Of a stretch of 64,000 nt of DNA, positions 8,720 through 17,471 are shown piece by piece. The notes beneath the pieces are model-generated. The model did not search any database. It saw only the letters and a list, made by a program, of their open reading frames with translations, and had not been told where the DNA came from. Positions within the stretch are counted from its first letter, which is position 1; each line of letters opens with the position of its first letter. Made by a program: the position numbers and the translations under genes. This DNA comes from an endosymbiont of Bathymodiolus septemdierum str. Myojin knoll (GTDB lineage Bacteria > Pseudomonadota > Gammaproteobacteria > PS1 > Pseudothioglobaceae), in NCBI RefSeq assembly GCF_001547755.1, contig NZ_AP013042.1:682001-746000 (forward strand), in the 5' to 3' direction.

Positions 8720-9892
8720 ATGAAGATACTCAAAAGCATATCTACCTTTCAGCAGGCTTATTATTTAATTAATACCATTATTGCAAAGTATGTTATGCGC
8801 AATGTGTGGGTGCTTCTAGGCGCAATTTTTTTGATTATCAGTTTGGTTATTTTTGGCAATCAAGTGGTGCTAATGCTAAAAGAAAGCCTGAAATATGGTA
8901 TTGCTACTGCTGATTTGTTTCCATTAATTGCTTTTAATATGATTAGAGATATTCCTTTAATCTTATCCTTATCCTTATTTTTAGCTATCATCTTAGCAAT
9001 TAGCAAATTGTACAAAGATTCAGAAGCAATTATTATGAATTCATTTGGTGTTGGCGATAAGCATTTTATGCTGTTTATTCAGCCTGTGGTATTGTCGGCA
9101 TTTACTTTTATTTTATTGCTGACTACATTGGTGGTGCCTTGGACTAAAGAACAAAAAAGTTTAATTACACACCGTAATGCTAATATTTCGGGATTTGCTT
9201 TTATCAAGCAAAAAGAGTTTCAAAAATTCAAGGGTGATGATATTATTTTTTATGCCAATAAGGTTGAAGAGGGAGATGGTAAGATACAACAGACAATGAA
9301 AGATGTGTTTATTTATACTTTAATAAATGACAAGCCTATTATTACTTTGGCAAAGGAAGCGCAAAAATACACCAACCTAAATACTCAAAGTGTTTACTTG
9401 CATTTAAAGGAGGGTACGCGTTATCACGGATTCCCTGACGATCTTAATAAGCGTATTCTGAATTTTGATTTGTATGATCTGCAGATTGTCGATGGTGAAA
9501 AACAAAACAATACACCTAAATTCACACGAGTCGAATCGCAAAGTACGATGGATTTGCTTTTTTCCAGTAAACCCAAGGACGCTGCAGAATTTCAATGGCG
9601 TATTTCACAGGCACTGAGTGTTTTCATTTTGTCATTTTTGGGTGTGTTATTGGGAAAGGCCTCCCCTAGAGGTGGAAAAAACTTAGGTCTATTATTTGGT
9701 ATTGCTATCTTTATTTTGTATAACAATGCTTTAATGGTGGCTAAATCTACACTAGAGCGCGGTGAGGTGGCTGCGTGGATTGGATTATGGTGGGTGCATT
9801 TTCTGATGTTTGTTATTATTATTCTTTTGTATGGCTATAGACATGAAAAATTCAGAACAGTGTCAAGATTTTTCCTCAAGCGTGTAAAATAA
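8720..9892 (+). CDS. lptF: LPS export ABC transporter permease LptF
   Basis: LptF is an inner-membrane permease of the LptB2FG complex, which extracts lipopolysaccharide and passes it to the LptC-A-D bridge. The 390-residue protein has the YjgP/YjgQ layout: three N-terminal membrane helices (about 25-130), a periplasmic beta-jellyroll (about 135-290) and three C-terminal helices. Assignment to LptF rather than LptG is from overall likeness. No lptG follows, so the partner is encoded elsewhere. lptD lies at 17472. Confidence 0.85.
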   Translation: MKILKSISTFQQAYYLINTIIAKYVMRNVWVLLGAIFLIISLVIFGNQVVLMLKESLKYGIATADLFPLIAFNMIRDIPLILSLSLFLAIILAISKLYKDSEAIIMNSFGVGDKHFMLFIQPVVLSAFTFILLLTTLVVPWTKEQKSLITHRNANISGFAFIKQKEFQKFKGDDIIFYANKVEEGDGKIQQTMKDVFIYTLINDKPIITLAKEAQKYTNLNTQSVYLHLKEGTRYHGFPDDLNKRILNFDLYDLQIVDGEKQNNTPKFTRVESQSTMDLLFSSKPKDAAEFQWRISQALSVFILSFLGVLLGKASPRGGKNLGLLFGIAIFILYNNALMVAKSTLERGEVAAWIGLWWVHFLMFVIIILLYGYRHEKFRTVSRFFLKRVK

Positions 9893-9920
9893 AAACACAT
9901 TTTTTAAAGGAATTAAACCG

Positions 9921-10307
9921 ATGTCGACCCAACCTTGTAAAGTTTTAGAAGTTTTTGACAATCCAAATCCTGAGCGTGATTATGTCATTCAAATTGATAT
10001 GCCAGAATTTACCTGTCTTTGCCCAAAAACAGGGCAGCCTGATTTTGCGACACTGCACTTAGAATATATTGCGGATAAGGCGTGCGTTGAACTTAAATCT
10101 TTGAAGATGTACATTTGGTCGTTTCGTGATGAAGGTGCATTTCATGAGGCGGTAACCAATCAAATCTTAGCAGATTTAGTAGCAGCCACTAACCCACGCT
10201 TTATGCGCCTTAAAGCGATTTTCAATGTGCGTGGCGGTGTTTATACTACGGTCATTGCTGAACATCAGCAAGCAGGTTGGGTACCCAAGCCTATTGTCAG
10301 CCTGTAA
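9921..10307 (+). CDS. queF: NADPH-dependent 7-cyano-7-deazaguanine reductase (unimodular)
   Basis: QueF reduces preQ0 to preQ1 in queuosine biosynthesis. The 128-residue length is that of the short, YkvM-type form. The catalytic Cys34 lies in CPKTGQPDF, followed by the family NADPH-binding motif ELKSLKMY (57-64) and the FHE substrate-binding residues (74-76). An AAAGGAA ribosome site precedes the ATG. pcnB starts just after the stop. Confidence 0.95.
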   Translation: MSTQPCKVLEVFDNPNPERDYVIQIDMPEFTCLCPKTGQPDFATLHLEYIADKACVELKSLKMYIWSFRDEGAFHEAVTNQILADLVAATNPRFMRLKAIFNVRGGVYTTVIAEHQQAGWVPKPIVSL

Positions 10308-10329
10308 TTTGAAAAACTTCTTCAAACGC

Positions 10330-11499
10330 ATGTTCACAAAAGGCGAAAAACCTGCCACCGGAGAACCTGTCCGTCAATTTATTGAGTTTGATAAAAATCT
10401 GATAGATAAAAATGCCATTAAAGTTGTTAGTATTATTCACAAAGCTGGTTATGAAGTCTATCTAGTTGGCGGCTGCGTTAGGGACTTATTGCTCGATTTG
10501 AAGCCAAAAGACTTTGATATTGCCACCAATGCAAAACCCGAGCAAGTTAATAAACTATTTAAGCGTTCTCGTCTTATTGGTAGACGCTTTCGTTTGGTGC
10601 ATGTATTATTCAGTGCCCGTGATTTTCTTGAAGTGGCAACCTTTCGTTCTGGTAAAGTGCAAACTGCTAAGAATGGTGTAATTGTGCGTGATAATCATTA
10701 TGGCAGAATAGAGGACGATGTGATGCGTCGGGATTTTAACATTAATGCTTTATATTACGATCTTCAGAAAAAAGAAGTGATTGACTATGTCGGCGGTTTA
10801 AAAGATATTGCAGCTGGTGAAATTCATATGATTGGCAATGCCAAAAAACGCTTTGCAGAAGATCCAGTGAGAATGATTCGTGCCATTCGTTTTGCTGAAA
10901 AACTGGGCTCAGAAATGAGCGAAGAAATTAAAACAGCCATCTTTAAACAAGCGCATTTATTGGGCAATATTTCTTCGGCTCGTTTGTATGAAGAGTGTAT
11001 TAAATTGTTCCAAAATGAATATTCATTTGCGGTGTATGAGCAGTTAGAAGAATATGGTTTACTTAAATATTTGTTTAAGCAAACGCATAAAAATGATTTT
11101 ATTAAGAAAGCCTGTAATAATACTTCTGAGCGTATTAAATTGGGCAAGCCAGTGACACCTGCTTTCTTGTTCGCGGTGTTTTTATGGCAGGCACAAAATG
11201 AACGCTTTGCTTTGATTAAAAGAAAGCAACGCTCTTTCCATTTAGCGCAGTTGCAAGCTTGTGATGAAGCAATCGTCAATCAAATTAAACAAGTATCAAT
11301 GCCAAGATACCTTACTTCTAAAATCAAAGATGTATGGATGATGCAATCTAAATTAGAGAAAATACAGCCTAAAAAAGTACAGTCTTTATTGGACAATCGT
11401 AGCTTTAGAATGGCGTATGATTTTTTGCTTTTGCGTTCGCAGAGTATCAACCCTGAATTGAAAAAAGCAGTTGATTTTTGGACCAAAGCGCAAGAATGA
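10330..11499 (+). CDS. pcnB: Poly(A) polymerase I
   Basis: PcnB adds 3' oligo(A) tails that mark RNAs for decay. The class II nucleotidyltransferase head is clear: VGGCVRDLLL at residues 46-55 and the metal-binding DFD at 61-63. RRDFNINAL and the RNA-binding EDPVRMIRAIRFA follow. ATG 10330 gives 389 residues. The open frame reaches back into queF, but that extension is in the wrong frame for a shared product; a TTG at 10309 directly after the queF stop is the main alternative start. The stop overlaps the next ATG in ATGA. Confidence 0.9.
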   Translation: MFTKGEKPATGEPVRQFIEFDKNLIDKNAIKVVSIIHKAGYEVYLVGGCVRDLLLDLKPKDFDIATNAKPEQVNKLFKRSRLIGRRFRLVHVLFSARDFLEVATFRSGKVQTAKNGVIVRDNHYGRIEDDVMRRDFNINALYYDLQKKEVIDYVGGLKDIAAGEIHMIGNAKKRFAEDPVRMIRAIRFAEKLGSEMSEEIKTAIFKQAHLLGNISSARLYEECIKLFQNEYSFAVYEQLEEYGLLKYLFKQTHKNDFIKKACNNTSERIKLGKPVTPAFLFAVFLWQAQNERFALIKRKQRSFHLAQLQACDEAIVNQIKQVSMPRYLTSKIKDVWMMQSKLEKIQPKKVQSLLDNRSFRMAYDFLLLRSQSINPELKKAVDFWTKAQE

Positions 11500-12329
11500 A
11501 ATCGGTTTTAATCACAGGCTGCTCGAGTGGTATCGGTTTATGTGTTGCACAAGGGTTAAGGCAGGTAGGTTATCAAGTATTTGCCACCGCTAGGAAAGCA
11601 CAAGATGTGGTAACACTTAAAGACCAAGGTTTCGATGCTTATCAACTTGATTTAAGCTCATCAGAGTCTATTAAGTCTGCTATTGAGGCTATTTTTAAGC
11701 AAACAAACACGCTTTATGGTTTAATTCACAATGGTGCATACGGACAAGTGGGGGCGCTAGAAGATATTTCTCGTCAGGCGCTTGAAGCGCAATTTCAAAC
11801 CAATGTGTTTGGCTGGCACGAATTGACCAATTTGGTTTTGCCAAAAATGAAGCAGAGGAACGAAGGTCGTATTGTTTATTTGAGCTCAATATTGGGCTTT
11901 GTGGCAATGCCATTTCGTGGTTCTTATAATGCGTCAAAATTTGCAATTGAAGGTTTGGTAAATACGCTTAGATTAGAGTTGTCGCATACCAATATACAAT
12001 TATCACTCATTCAGCCTGGACCGATTGAATCTGACTTTAGAATCAACGCCTATAAAGCATTCAGTAAAAATGTAGATATGGAAAATAGTGATTATCACAT
12101 GAATTATAAGAAGATGATTGTACGATTGCGTTCAAAAGAATTAGCAGACTTTACATTACCTACGGAAGCAGTGCTAAAATGTTGCCTACATGCACTCAGT
12201 GCAAAAAATCCAAAAATTCATTATCGAGTAACTTTTCCAACGAAATTATTTGCATTTTTGATTAGAATATTACCAACAAGATGGATGGATAAAATACTTA
12301 ATAAAGCCGGTGGCGGTGGAGAAAGATAA
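11496..12329 (+). CDS. Short-chain dehydrogenase/reductase, substrate unknown
   Basis: This 277-residue classical SDR uses NAD(P)H. The cofactor motif TGCSSGIG is at residues 7-14, the NNAG-equivalent HNGAYG near 78-83, and the catalytic Ser131, Tyr144 and Lys148 (YNASK) are all present. ATG 11496 overlaps the pcnB stop codon and gives the glycine-rich motif its normal position; a frame open from 11478 would add residues unlike the family. The xseB start overlaps its stop by one base. The substrate cannot be told from sequence. Confidence 0.8.
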   Translation: MKSVLITGCSSGIGLCVAQGLRQVGYQVFATARKAQDVVTLKDQGFDAYQLDLSSSESIKSAIEAIFKQTNTLYGLIHNGAYGQVGALEDISRQALEAQFQTNVFGWHELTNLVLPKMKQRNEGRIVYLSSILGFVAMPFRGSYNASKFAIEGLVNTLRLELSHTNIQLSLIQPGPIESDFRINAYKAFSKNVDMENSDYHMNYKKMIVRLRSKELADFTLPTEAVLKCCLHALSAKNPKIHYRVTFPTKLFAFLIRILPTRWMDKILNKAGGGGER

Positions 12330-12550
12330 TGACAAAAAAATTTGATTTTAATAAAGGTTTGGAAAAATTAGAAAGCATTGTACAAACCATGGAAGAAGGT
12401 GATTTGAGTTTAGAGGATTCATTAAAATACTTTGAGGACGGCGTTAAACTAACGCGTCAATGTCAAACTGCGCTCAGCGAAGCAGAGCAAAAAATTGCTG
12501 TTTTAAGTGCCGATGATGGTTATCAATCTGAGAAACCTTTAGGCGAATAA
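12329..12550 (+). CDS. xseB: Exodeoxyribonuclease VII small subunit
   Basis: XseB is the small helical subunit that joins XseA to degrade single-stranded DNA. The 73-residue protein carries the family hallmark LEKLESIVQTMEEGDLSLED and then SLKYFEDGVKLTRQCQ. It overlaps its neighbours on both sides by one base (TAATG), as in the common xseB-ispA operon. No xseA is seen nearby. Confidence 0.95.
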   Translation: MTKKFDFNKGLEKLESIVQTMEEGDLSLEDSLKYFEDGVKLTRQCQTALSEAEQKIAVLSADDGYQSEKPLGE

Positions 12551-13392
12551 TGAACTACACCGAACGCGTTAATCAACATTTAGACAGATATTTATCCAAT
12601 CAAGGCAGCCTAACCGAAGCGATGCGTTATAGTGTATTGTCGGGTGGAAAGCGTTTTCGACCAATTCTGACTTATACCGTTGCCAATACTTTTGGAACCA
12701 GCCTTGATTTGGCAGATTCCAGTGCTTGCGCTGTAGAGCTCATTCATGCTTATTCTTTGATTCATGATGATTTGCCTGCAATGGATGATGATGATATTCG
12801 TCATAATCAGCCCGCTTGTCACAAAAAATTTGGTGAAGCGCAGGCAATCTTAACGGGCGACGGATTGCAAGCCTTGGCTTTTGAAGTACTGGCAAGCGAT
12901 CAATTGTTGCCTACGAAGACAAGAATTAATACCTTACAGGCATTAACACACGCTGCTTTTGAAATGGCAGAAGGGCAGTCAATTGACCTTGGTGTAGCGT
13001 CAAAAACCATTGGTATTGAAACTTTAAAAAATATGCACAGAAAGAAGACTGGTGCCTTACTTAGTTGCTCTGTGCAATTAGGTGTGCTGGTGTCTGGATG
13101 TAGTAATGAGGATGCGCAAATTCTCAATCAATTCTCTGAGCATATTGGTCTGGCTTATCAAATCCAAGATGATGTTTTAGATGTACTTACCCCCGAAGAA
13201 GTTTTAGGTAAAAAGCAACATTCCGATATTGATAAAAACAAGCCTACTTATCCGTCTTTACTGGGCTTGAGTGAGTCAAAGGCTGAATATGAAAGTTTAT
13301 ACCAGCAAGCATTTTCTAGCCTCGGTGAATTGAGCGTGGATACTACGAAATTACAAGCGTTAACAAAAAGATTACAGAGTAGGGCGTTCTAA
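12550..13392 (+). CDS. ispA: Farnesyl diphosphate synthase (polyprenyl synthetase)
   Basis: IspA condenses IPP with DMAPP and GPP to give farnesyl diphosphate for quinones and undecaprenyl lipids. The first aspartate-rich motif DDLPAMDDDD is at residues 73-82, and the second, QIQDDVLD, is near 215. The 280-residue length and the operon with xseB fit ispA rather than a longer-chain synthase. dxs, often next in this operon, is absent; fabH follows on the opposite strand. Confidence 0.93.
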   Translation: MNYTERVNQHLDRYLSNQGSLTEAMRYSVLSGGKRFRPILTYTVANTFGTSLDLADSSACAVELIHAYSLIHDDLPAMDDDDIRHNQPACHKKFGEAQAILTGDGLQALAFEVLASDQLLPTKTRINTLQALTHAAFEMAEGQSIDLGVASKTIGIETLKNMHRKKTGALLSCSVQLGVLVSGCSNEDAQILNQFSEHIGLAYQIQDDVLDVLTPEEVLGKKQHSDIDKNKPTYPSLLGLSESKAEYESLYQQAFSSLGELSVDTTKLQALTKRLQSRAF

Positions 13393-13394
13393 GT

Positions 13395-14339
13395 TTAGAA
13401 CTTAAGCAGAACACTACCCCAACTAAAACCGCCGCCAATACCTTCTAAGAGTAGGTTATGACCTTTTTGAATGCGACCATCACGCACTGCTATATCTAAT
13501 GCCAATGGAATGGAAGCAGCGGAGGTGTTGCCATGTTTGGGCAGGGTGACAATGACTTTATTCATTGGCATTTTGATACGCTTAGCAACTGCTGAAATAA
13601 TACGAATATTTGCCTGATGTGGCACCATCCAGTCCAGTTGTTCTGAGGTCATATTACATGCTTTAAGTGTATTTTCTGCTAAAGTAGATAGGCGATTGAC
13701 AGCAATTTTAAAAACTTCATTGCCTGCCATTTCAATAAATCCAACCTCATTAATACGCTCGTTGCTAACTTGCAGAGATGAAAGGTAACTACCATCACTA
13801 AAGAGTTTTGAGTGTAAGATGCCTGTTTCTTTGCTACCTTCAAGTACAACAGCGCCCGCACCATCGCCGAATAAAACAGCGGTACTGCGGTCCTTCCAGT
13901 TAACAATACGGGATAAGGTTTCACTACCAACAACCAAAACTTTACTGGCAGCACCGGTTTTAATATACTGTTCTGCAGTGGTCAAGGCAAAGATAAAGCC
14001 CGCACAAACAGATTGTAAATCAAAAGCAGGGCAGTTAGCGCCCAGTGCATTTTGTAGCATGGTTGCCGTTGCTGGGAATATTTTATCAGGCGTGGTTGTG
14101 GCTAAAATAATTAAATCTAACTCGTTGGCATTAATGCCTGCCATTTCAAGTGCATTTTTGGCAGCAATTTCGGCTAAATCACAAGTGCTTTCATTTTCAA
14201 CAATACGCCTTTCTTGAATCCCAGTGCGTGTGGTAATCCATTCATTTGTGGTGTCGATGGTTTTAGATAAATCGTCATTGGTTACCACTTTGGGTGGCAG
14301 ATAAGAGCCTGTGCCAATAATGCGTGCAAATTTACTCAT
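13395..14339 (-). CDS. fabH: 3-oxoacyl-[ACP] synthase III
   Basis: FabH condenses acetyl-CoA with malonyl-ACP to start fatty acid synthesis. The active-site Cys112 lies in DLQSVCAGF, the catalytic His in VPHQANIRI, and the catalytic Asn in KHGNTSAAS. The 314-residue length matches. Its start overlaps the plsX stop by 4 bp, and it is the last gene of the rlmB/yceD-rpmF-plsX-fabH run on this strand. Confidence 0.97.
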   Translation of the reverse strand: MSKFARIIGTGSYLPPKVVTNDDLSKTIDTTNEWITTRTGIQERRIVENESTCDLAEIAAKNALEMAGINANELDLIILATTTPDKIFPATATMLQNALGANCPAFDLQSVCAGFIFALTTAEQYIKTGAASKVLVVGSETLSRIVNWKDRSTAVLFGDGAGAVVLEGSKETGILHSKLFSDGSYLSSLQVSNERINEVGFIEMAGNEVFKIAVNRLSTLAENTLKACNMTSEQLDWMVPHQANIRIISAVAKRIKMPMNKVIVTLPKHGNTSAASIPLALDIAVRDGRIQKGHNLLLEGIGGGFSWGSVLLKF

Positions 14340-15361
14340 GATTTTGTCGCTTCCAATTCTAACGCCACCTGGGATTCTATTTTTTTAATGATTTTGGCGT
14401 TAACCTCTAAATAAGCTTCTTTAATGGCTTGAAAAAATGAATCTACACCTGCACCTCCATGGCTTTTAATGACAATACCTCGCAAACCTAAAAGACTGGC
14501 ACCATTGTATTTTCCAGGGTCAAGACTGGCTTTAAAATCTTTTAAAACTGGGGTGGCAACGAGTGCAATAATTTTGGTAAAAATATTTTTGTTAAAGGAT
14601 TTTTTAAGATAGTGACCCATCATTGATGCAACACCTTCACTGGCTTTTAGGGCAACATTACCTTCAAAGCCATCGCAAACTACCAGATCAACCGTACCTT
14701 TGTAAATATCGTCCCCTTCGACAAAGCCAGTGTAATTAAGATTGGATGCTTTGAGTAATTCTGAAGTTTTCTTGATATTTTCGTTGCCTTTCATCTCTTC
14801 TTCGCCAATATTAAGTAGTCCAATGGTTGGCGAGGTTATGTTGTCAGTATATTTAACCGCAATAGAGCCCATGACGGCAAATTCAAGCAAAGCTTCGGGC
14901 TTAGAATCTACATTCGCACCTAAATCCAACATGTGCGTATGTCCATTCATGGTTGGCATACGACCCATAATTGCAGGGCGGTCAATGCCTTTAATGGTTT
15001 TAAGAACGAAACGAGAAATTGCCATTAGCGCACCAGTATTACCTGCGCTCACGCAGGCATCTACAGTCCCTTCTTTAACGAGATTAATAGCAACACGCAT
15101 AGAAGAGTCTTTCTTTTTGCGTAGCGCAATGGAAGGGGATTCATTCATTGCGACCGTTTCACTGGCGTGCGTGATGCTGAAACGGTCTGTAAATTTTTGA
15201 GCGTCGCTATTTTTATCTAATTCTGCTTGGATATTATTAATATCACCGACAAAAACTAAATGTAAATCTGAAAACACACTCAAGGCTTTAATACCTGCTA
15301 CAACAGTTACGGGTATTCCGCAATCCCCCCCTGAGGCATCAATAGATACCTTGATTGCCAT
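14336..15361 (-). CDS. plsX: Phosphate acyltransferase PlsX
   Basis: PlsX makes acyl-phosphate from acyl-ACP for phosphatidic acid synthesis at the membrane face. The 341-residue protein has the family start IKVSIDASGGDCGIPV and the conserved core IGLLNIGEEEMKGNE, with FEGNVALKASEG further on. It sits in the usual place between rpmF and fabH, with 6 bp to rpmF and an overlap with fabH. Confidence 0.96.
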   Translation of the reverse strand: MAIKVSIDASGGDCGIPVTVVAGIKALSVFSDLHLVFVGDINNIQAELDKNSDAQKFTDRFSITHASETVAMNESPSIALRKKKDSSMRVAINLVKEGTVDACVSAGNTGALMAISRFVLKTIKGIDRPAIMGRMPTMNGHTHMLDLGANVDSKPEALLEFAVMGSIAVKYTDNITSPTIGLLNIGEEEMKGNENIKKTSELLKASNLNYTGFVEGDDIYKGTVDLVVCDGFEGNVALKASEGVASMMGHYLKKSFNKNIFTKIIALVATPVLKDFKASLDPGKYNGASLLGLRGIVIKSHGGAGVDSFFQAIKEAYLEVNAKIIKKIESQVALELEATKS

Positions 15362-15367
15362 TAGGAA

Positions 15368-15559
15368 TTAAGCTTCTACTTCTGGAATGTCTTTATTGAT
15401 GATTTTTTTACCACGGTAATAGCCATCGGCCGTAATATGGTGGCGTAAATGTGTTTCACCGGTTTCTTGATCTTCAGATAAAGCTGGGCTAGTTAGTGCA
15501 TTATGCGAACGACGCATGCCTCTCTTTGATGGGGTTTTTCTACTTTTTTGTACGGCCAT
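15368..15559 (-). CDS. rpmF: 50S ribosomal protein L32
   Basis: The 63-residue basic protein begins [19 protein letters not shown], which is diagnostic for L32 of the large ribosomal subunit. There are no zinc-binding cysteines, as in many gammaproteobacteria. It lies 4 bp downstream of yceD and just before plsX, the standard arrangement. Confidence 0.97.
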   Translation of the reverse strand: MAVQKSRKTPSKRGMRRSHNALTSPALSEDQETGETHLRHHITADGYYRGKKIINKDIPEVEA

Positions 15560-15563
15560 TTTC

Positions 15564-16064
15564 TTACTCCTTGGTTTTTAACTGTTTTAATATTGCAAAA
15601 GGGCTTTTCCTTTTTTCTTCTATTAACGGCGTGTCATCTTGATACGATACGCATTCATGCTCATGCATGGGTGTCATCGGCACAGATATTAACACTTCAT
15701 CCGTTATAAATTCTATGGTTGAAAATTCTTCTTCACTGTTTAGAATTGTCTCAAAGCTTTCACTTAAACCTTCGCCTTGTTGTTCGTTATGTAAAAATGC
15801 CAACTTGAATTTAGGCTCTAAATGAACATTAACTTCATCTAAGCAACGCTGGCAAGTGAGTGCCAAATCCAATTTAACCTTACCTTTAACACAAGGAATT
15901 CTACCTTCAAGTGCAAAACTAAGTTCAACATCAACTGCCGAATCTTGCTTGCTTGTTAATTTACTAATCCTTGGAAAATCCCTCACTTGATATTGTTGTG
16001 AGAAGATTAAGCCTTTGGAGGCAAACTTAAAAAGTTTAATTATTTCGGGTATTCCTTGTTTCAT
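15564..16064 (-). CDS. yceD: YceD/DUF177 family protein
   Basis: YceD is needed for normal 23S rRNA accumulation in E. coli and is widely linked to rpmF. The 166-residue protein keeps the family cysteines, in [12 protein letters not shown] (near residue 95) and HEHECVS (near 140). The acidic C-terminal half and the position directly upstream of rpmF support the call. The molecular activity is not known from sequence. Confidence 0.85.
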   Translation of the reverse strand: MKQGIPEIIKLFKFASKGLIFSQQYQVRDFPRISKLTSKQDSAVDVELSFALEGRIPCVKGKVKLDLALTCQRCLDEVNVHLEPKFKLAFLHNEQQGEGLSESFETILNSEEEFSTIEFITDEVLISVPMTPMHEHECVSYQDDTPLIEEKRKSPFAILKQLKTKE

Positions 16065-16121
16065 TGATAATAATCATAAAAAACCCGACAATTTTACCAA
16101 AAAATATAGCGGTATGTGTGC

Positions 16122-16865
16122 TTAATTTAATCGCTGCCTACTTGCTTCAAATAGGGCGACGCCCGTTGCTACTGAAACATTTAAACTTTCGACATTACCT
16201 TGCATTGGAATCTTTGCCAATAAGTCGCAATGTTTTTTAGTTAGAGAACGCAATCCCGAACCCTCAGATCCCATAATAATTGCACTCGGTATTGTTAAGT
16301 CTATTTGGTAGAGTGAGTTTTTTGTCGACCCATCTAGACCAATTACCCAGATATTTTCTTCTTTAAGGGCTTTAATGGTGCGCGCTAGGTTGGTCACTGA
16401 GAATATTTTAAGTTGATTTAGAGCGCCTGCTGAAGTTTTATGCACTAAGGCGTTAATCGGTGCTGAACCATCCTTGTTGATTACCACGCAATCCACACCT
16501 GCTGCATTTGCACTGCGTAAGCAGGCGCCTAGATTCCTTGGGTCTTGAATAGAATCTAAGATTAAAATCAAAGCGGACTTTTCCAGTTGAGTGACATAGG
16601 TAATTAAATCATCTTGATTAGGCAAAGTGGGGAGTAATATCTCTGCCGCAACACCTTGATGACTTTGGTTTTTGGTCATTTTATCCAGTTGCTGCTTACT
16701 ACTTACCAGTGTATTGATGCCAAGCTGATTTAATTGTGTGATGAGTGTATTTAGGCGTTTGTCATGACGATTATCTAGTGTATAGACTTTTAATAGACAC
16801 TCTGGGTTGGATTCAAGTTGCGCTTGAATTGAGTGAAACCCAAAAATAAGAATAGATTTCGACAT
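16122..16865 (-). CDS. rlmB: 23S rRNA (guanosine(2251)-2'-O)-methyltransferase
   Basis: RlmB is a SPOUT-class knotted methyltransferase for Gm2251 in the peptidyl-transferase P loop. All three motifs are present: DPRNLGACLRSANAAGVD (motif 1), IMGSEGSGLR (motif 2) and SLNVSVATGVALFE (motif 3). The 247-residue length matches E. coli RlmB, with an N-terminal L30e-like substrate-binding domain. In E. coli it follows rnr; here rnr is 7 kb away and rlmB instead follows the surA-like gene. Confidence 0.92.
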   Translation of the reverse strand: MSKSILIFGFHSIQAQLESNPECLLKVYTLDNRHDKRLNTLITQLNQLGINTLVSSKQQLDKMTKNQSHQGVAAEILLPTLPNQDDLITYVTQLEKSALILILDSIQDPRNLGACLRSANAAGVDCVVINKDGSAPINALVHKTSAGALNQLKIFSVTNLARTIKALKEENIWVIGLDGSTKNSLYQIDLTIPSAIIMGSEGSGLRSLTKKHCDLLAKIPMQGNVESLNVSVATGVALFEASRQRLN

Positions 16866-16873
16866 AAAAACTT

Positions 16874-17464
16874 CTATTGTGCTAATTTTTCTTTAAAGGT
16901 TTTTATGTAGGTATCTTTGCGCAAGTTTTTAATCCAGTTTGCAAAAAAAGAAGCTTGTTTAGAGCGAATAATTTGCGCCTTGATGTTAGCAAGATGTGCT
17001 TCTTCTGTTATTCCAGATTTTTTAGGGTTATTAGCAAGCGCTGCTGTTATTTCTGTTTGACTGATACGAATTTCTGCCTTCTGTAGAATGACCTGCCTAA
17101 GCCCTTCAAGGGTTATATTTTGATAGACGGTTGCAGAAATTTGGTCAAATTGAGGTTTGGCACGTAATTGCTCGAATGTTAGTTGATTTTTTTCAGCGAT
17201 TTCCTTTAAGACTAAATTGACGGTGTCTAATTTCGGGCTAATACCCAGTATTTGAATTTGTTCTTTTTGTAACTCAATGTCAATTTGGCGATCAAGTAAA
17301 GCCATTTTTTCTTTTTTAGTGGTTTTTTCGTTAGTTTGAGTATTAATGTCATCCAATGTAATAATGCTATTATTGACGACAGCAATAATGCTATTTGGCG
17401 TGGAAAACACGGTAAACGACAGGGTCAGTAAAAATGTAAATAAAATTTTCATAGTTGTGTGCAA
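16874..17464 (-). CDS. surA: Minimal SurA-like periplasmic chaperone without parvulin domains
   Basis: This 196-residue protein has a signal peptide (about 1-22) and then the SurA N-terminal core (IIAVVNNSIITLDDIN onwards). It ends with a SurA-type C-terminal helix (NWIKNLRKDTYIKTF). SurA normally has two parvulin PPIase domains between these parts and is about 430 residues long. Both are missing here, and there is no frameshift or decayed sequence between the two parts. In E. coli SurA the N- and C-terminal parts form the chaperone module, so the protein could still guide outer-membrane proteins. The position right after lptD is the conserved place of surA. ATG 17452 is an alternative start. 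Confidence 0.75.
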   Translation of the reverse strand: MHTTMKILFTFLLTLSFTVFSTPNSIIAVVNNSIITLDDINTQTNEKTTKKEKMALLDRQIDIELQKEQIQILGISPKLDTVNLVLKEIAEKNQLTFEQLRAKPQFDQISATVYQNITLEGLRQVILQKAEIRISQTEITAALANNPKKSGITEEAHLANIKAQIIRSKQASFFANWIKNLRKDTYIKTFKEKLAQ

Positions 17465-17471
17465 GGTCCTT

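Noticed and set aside
10225-10329. Upstream start for pcnB within queF
   Set aside because: It overlaps conserved queF coding sequence, and the extra residues do not resemble PcnB.
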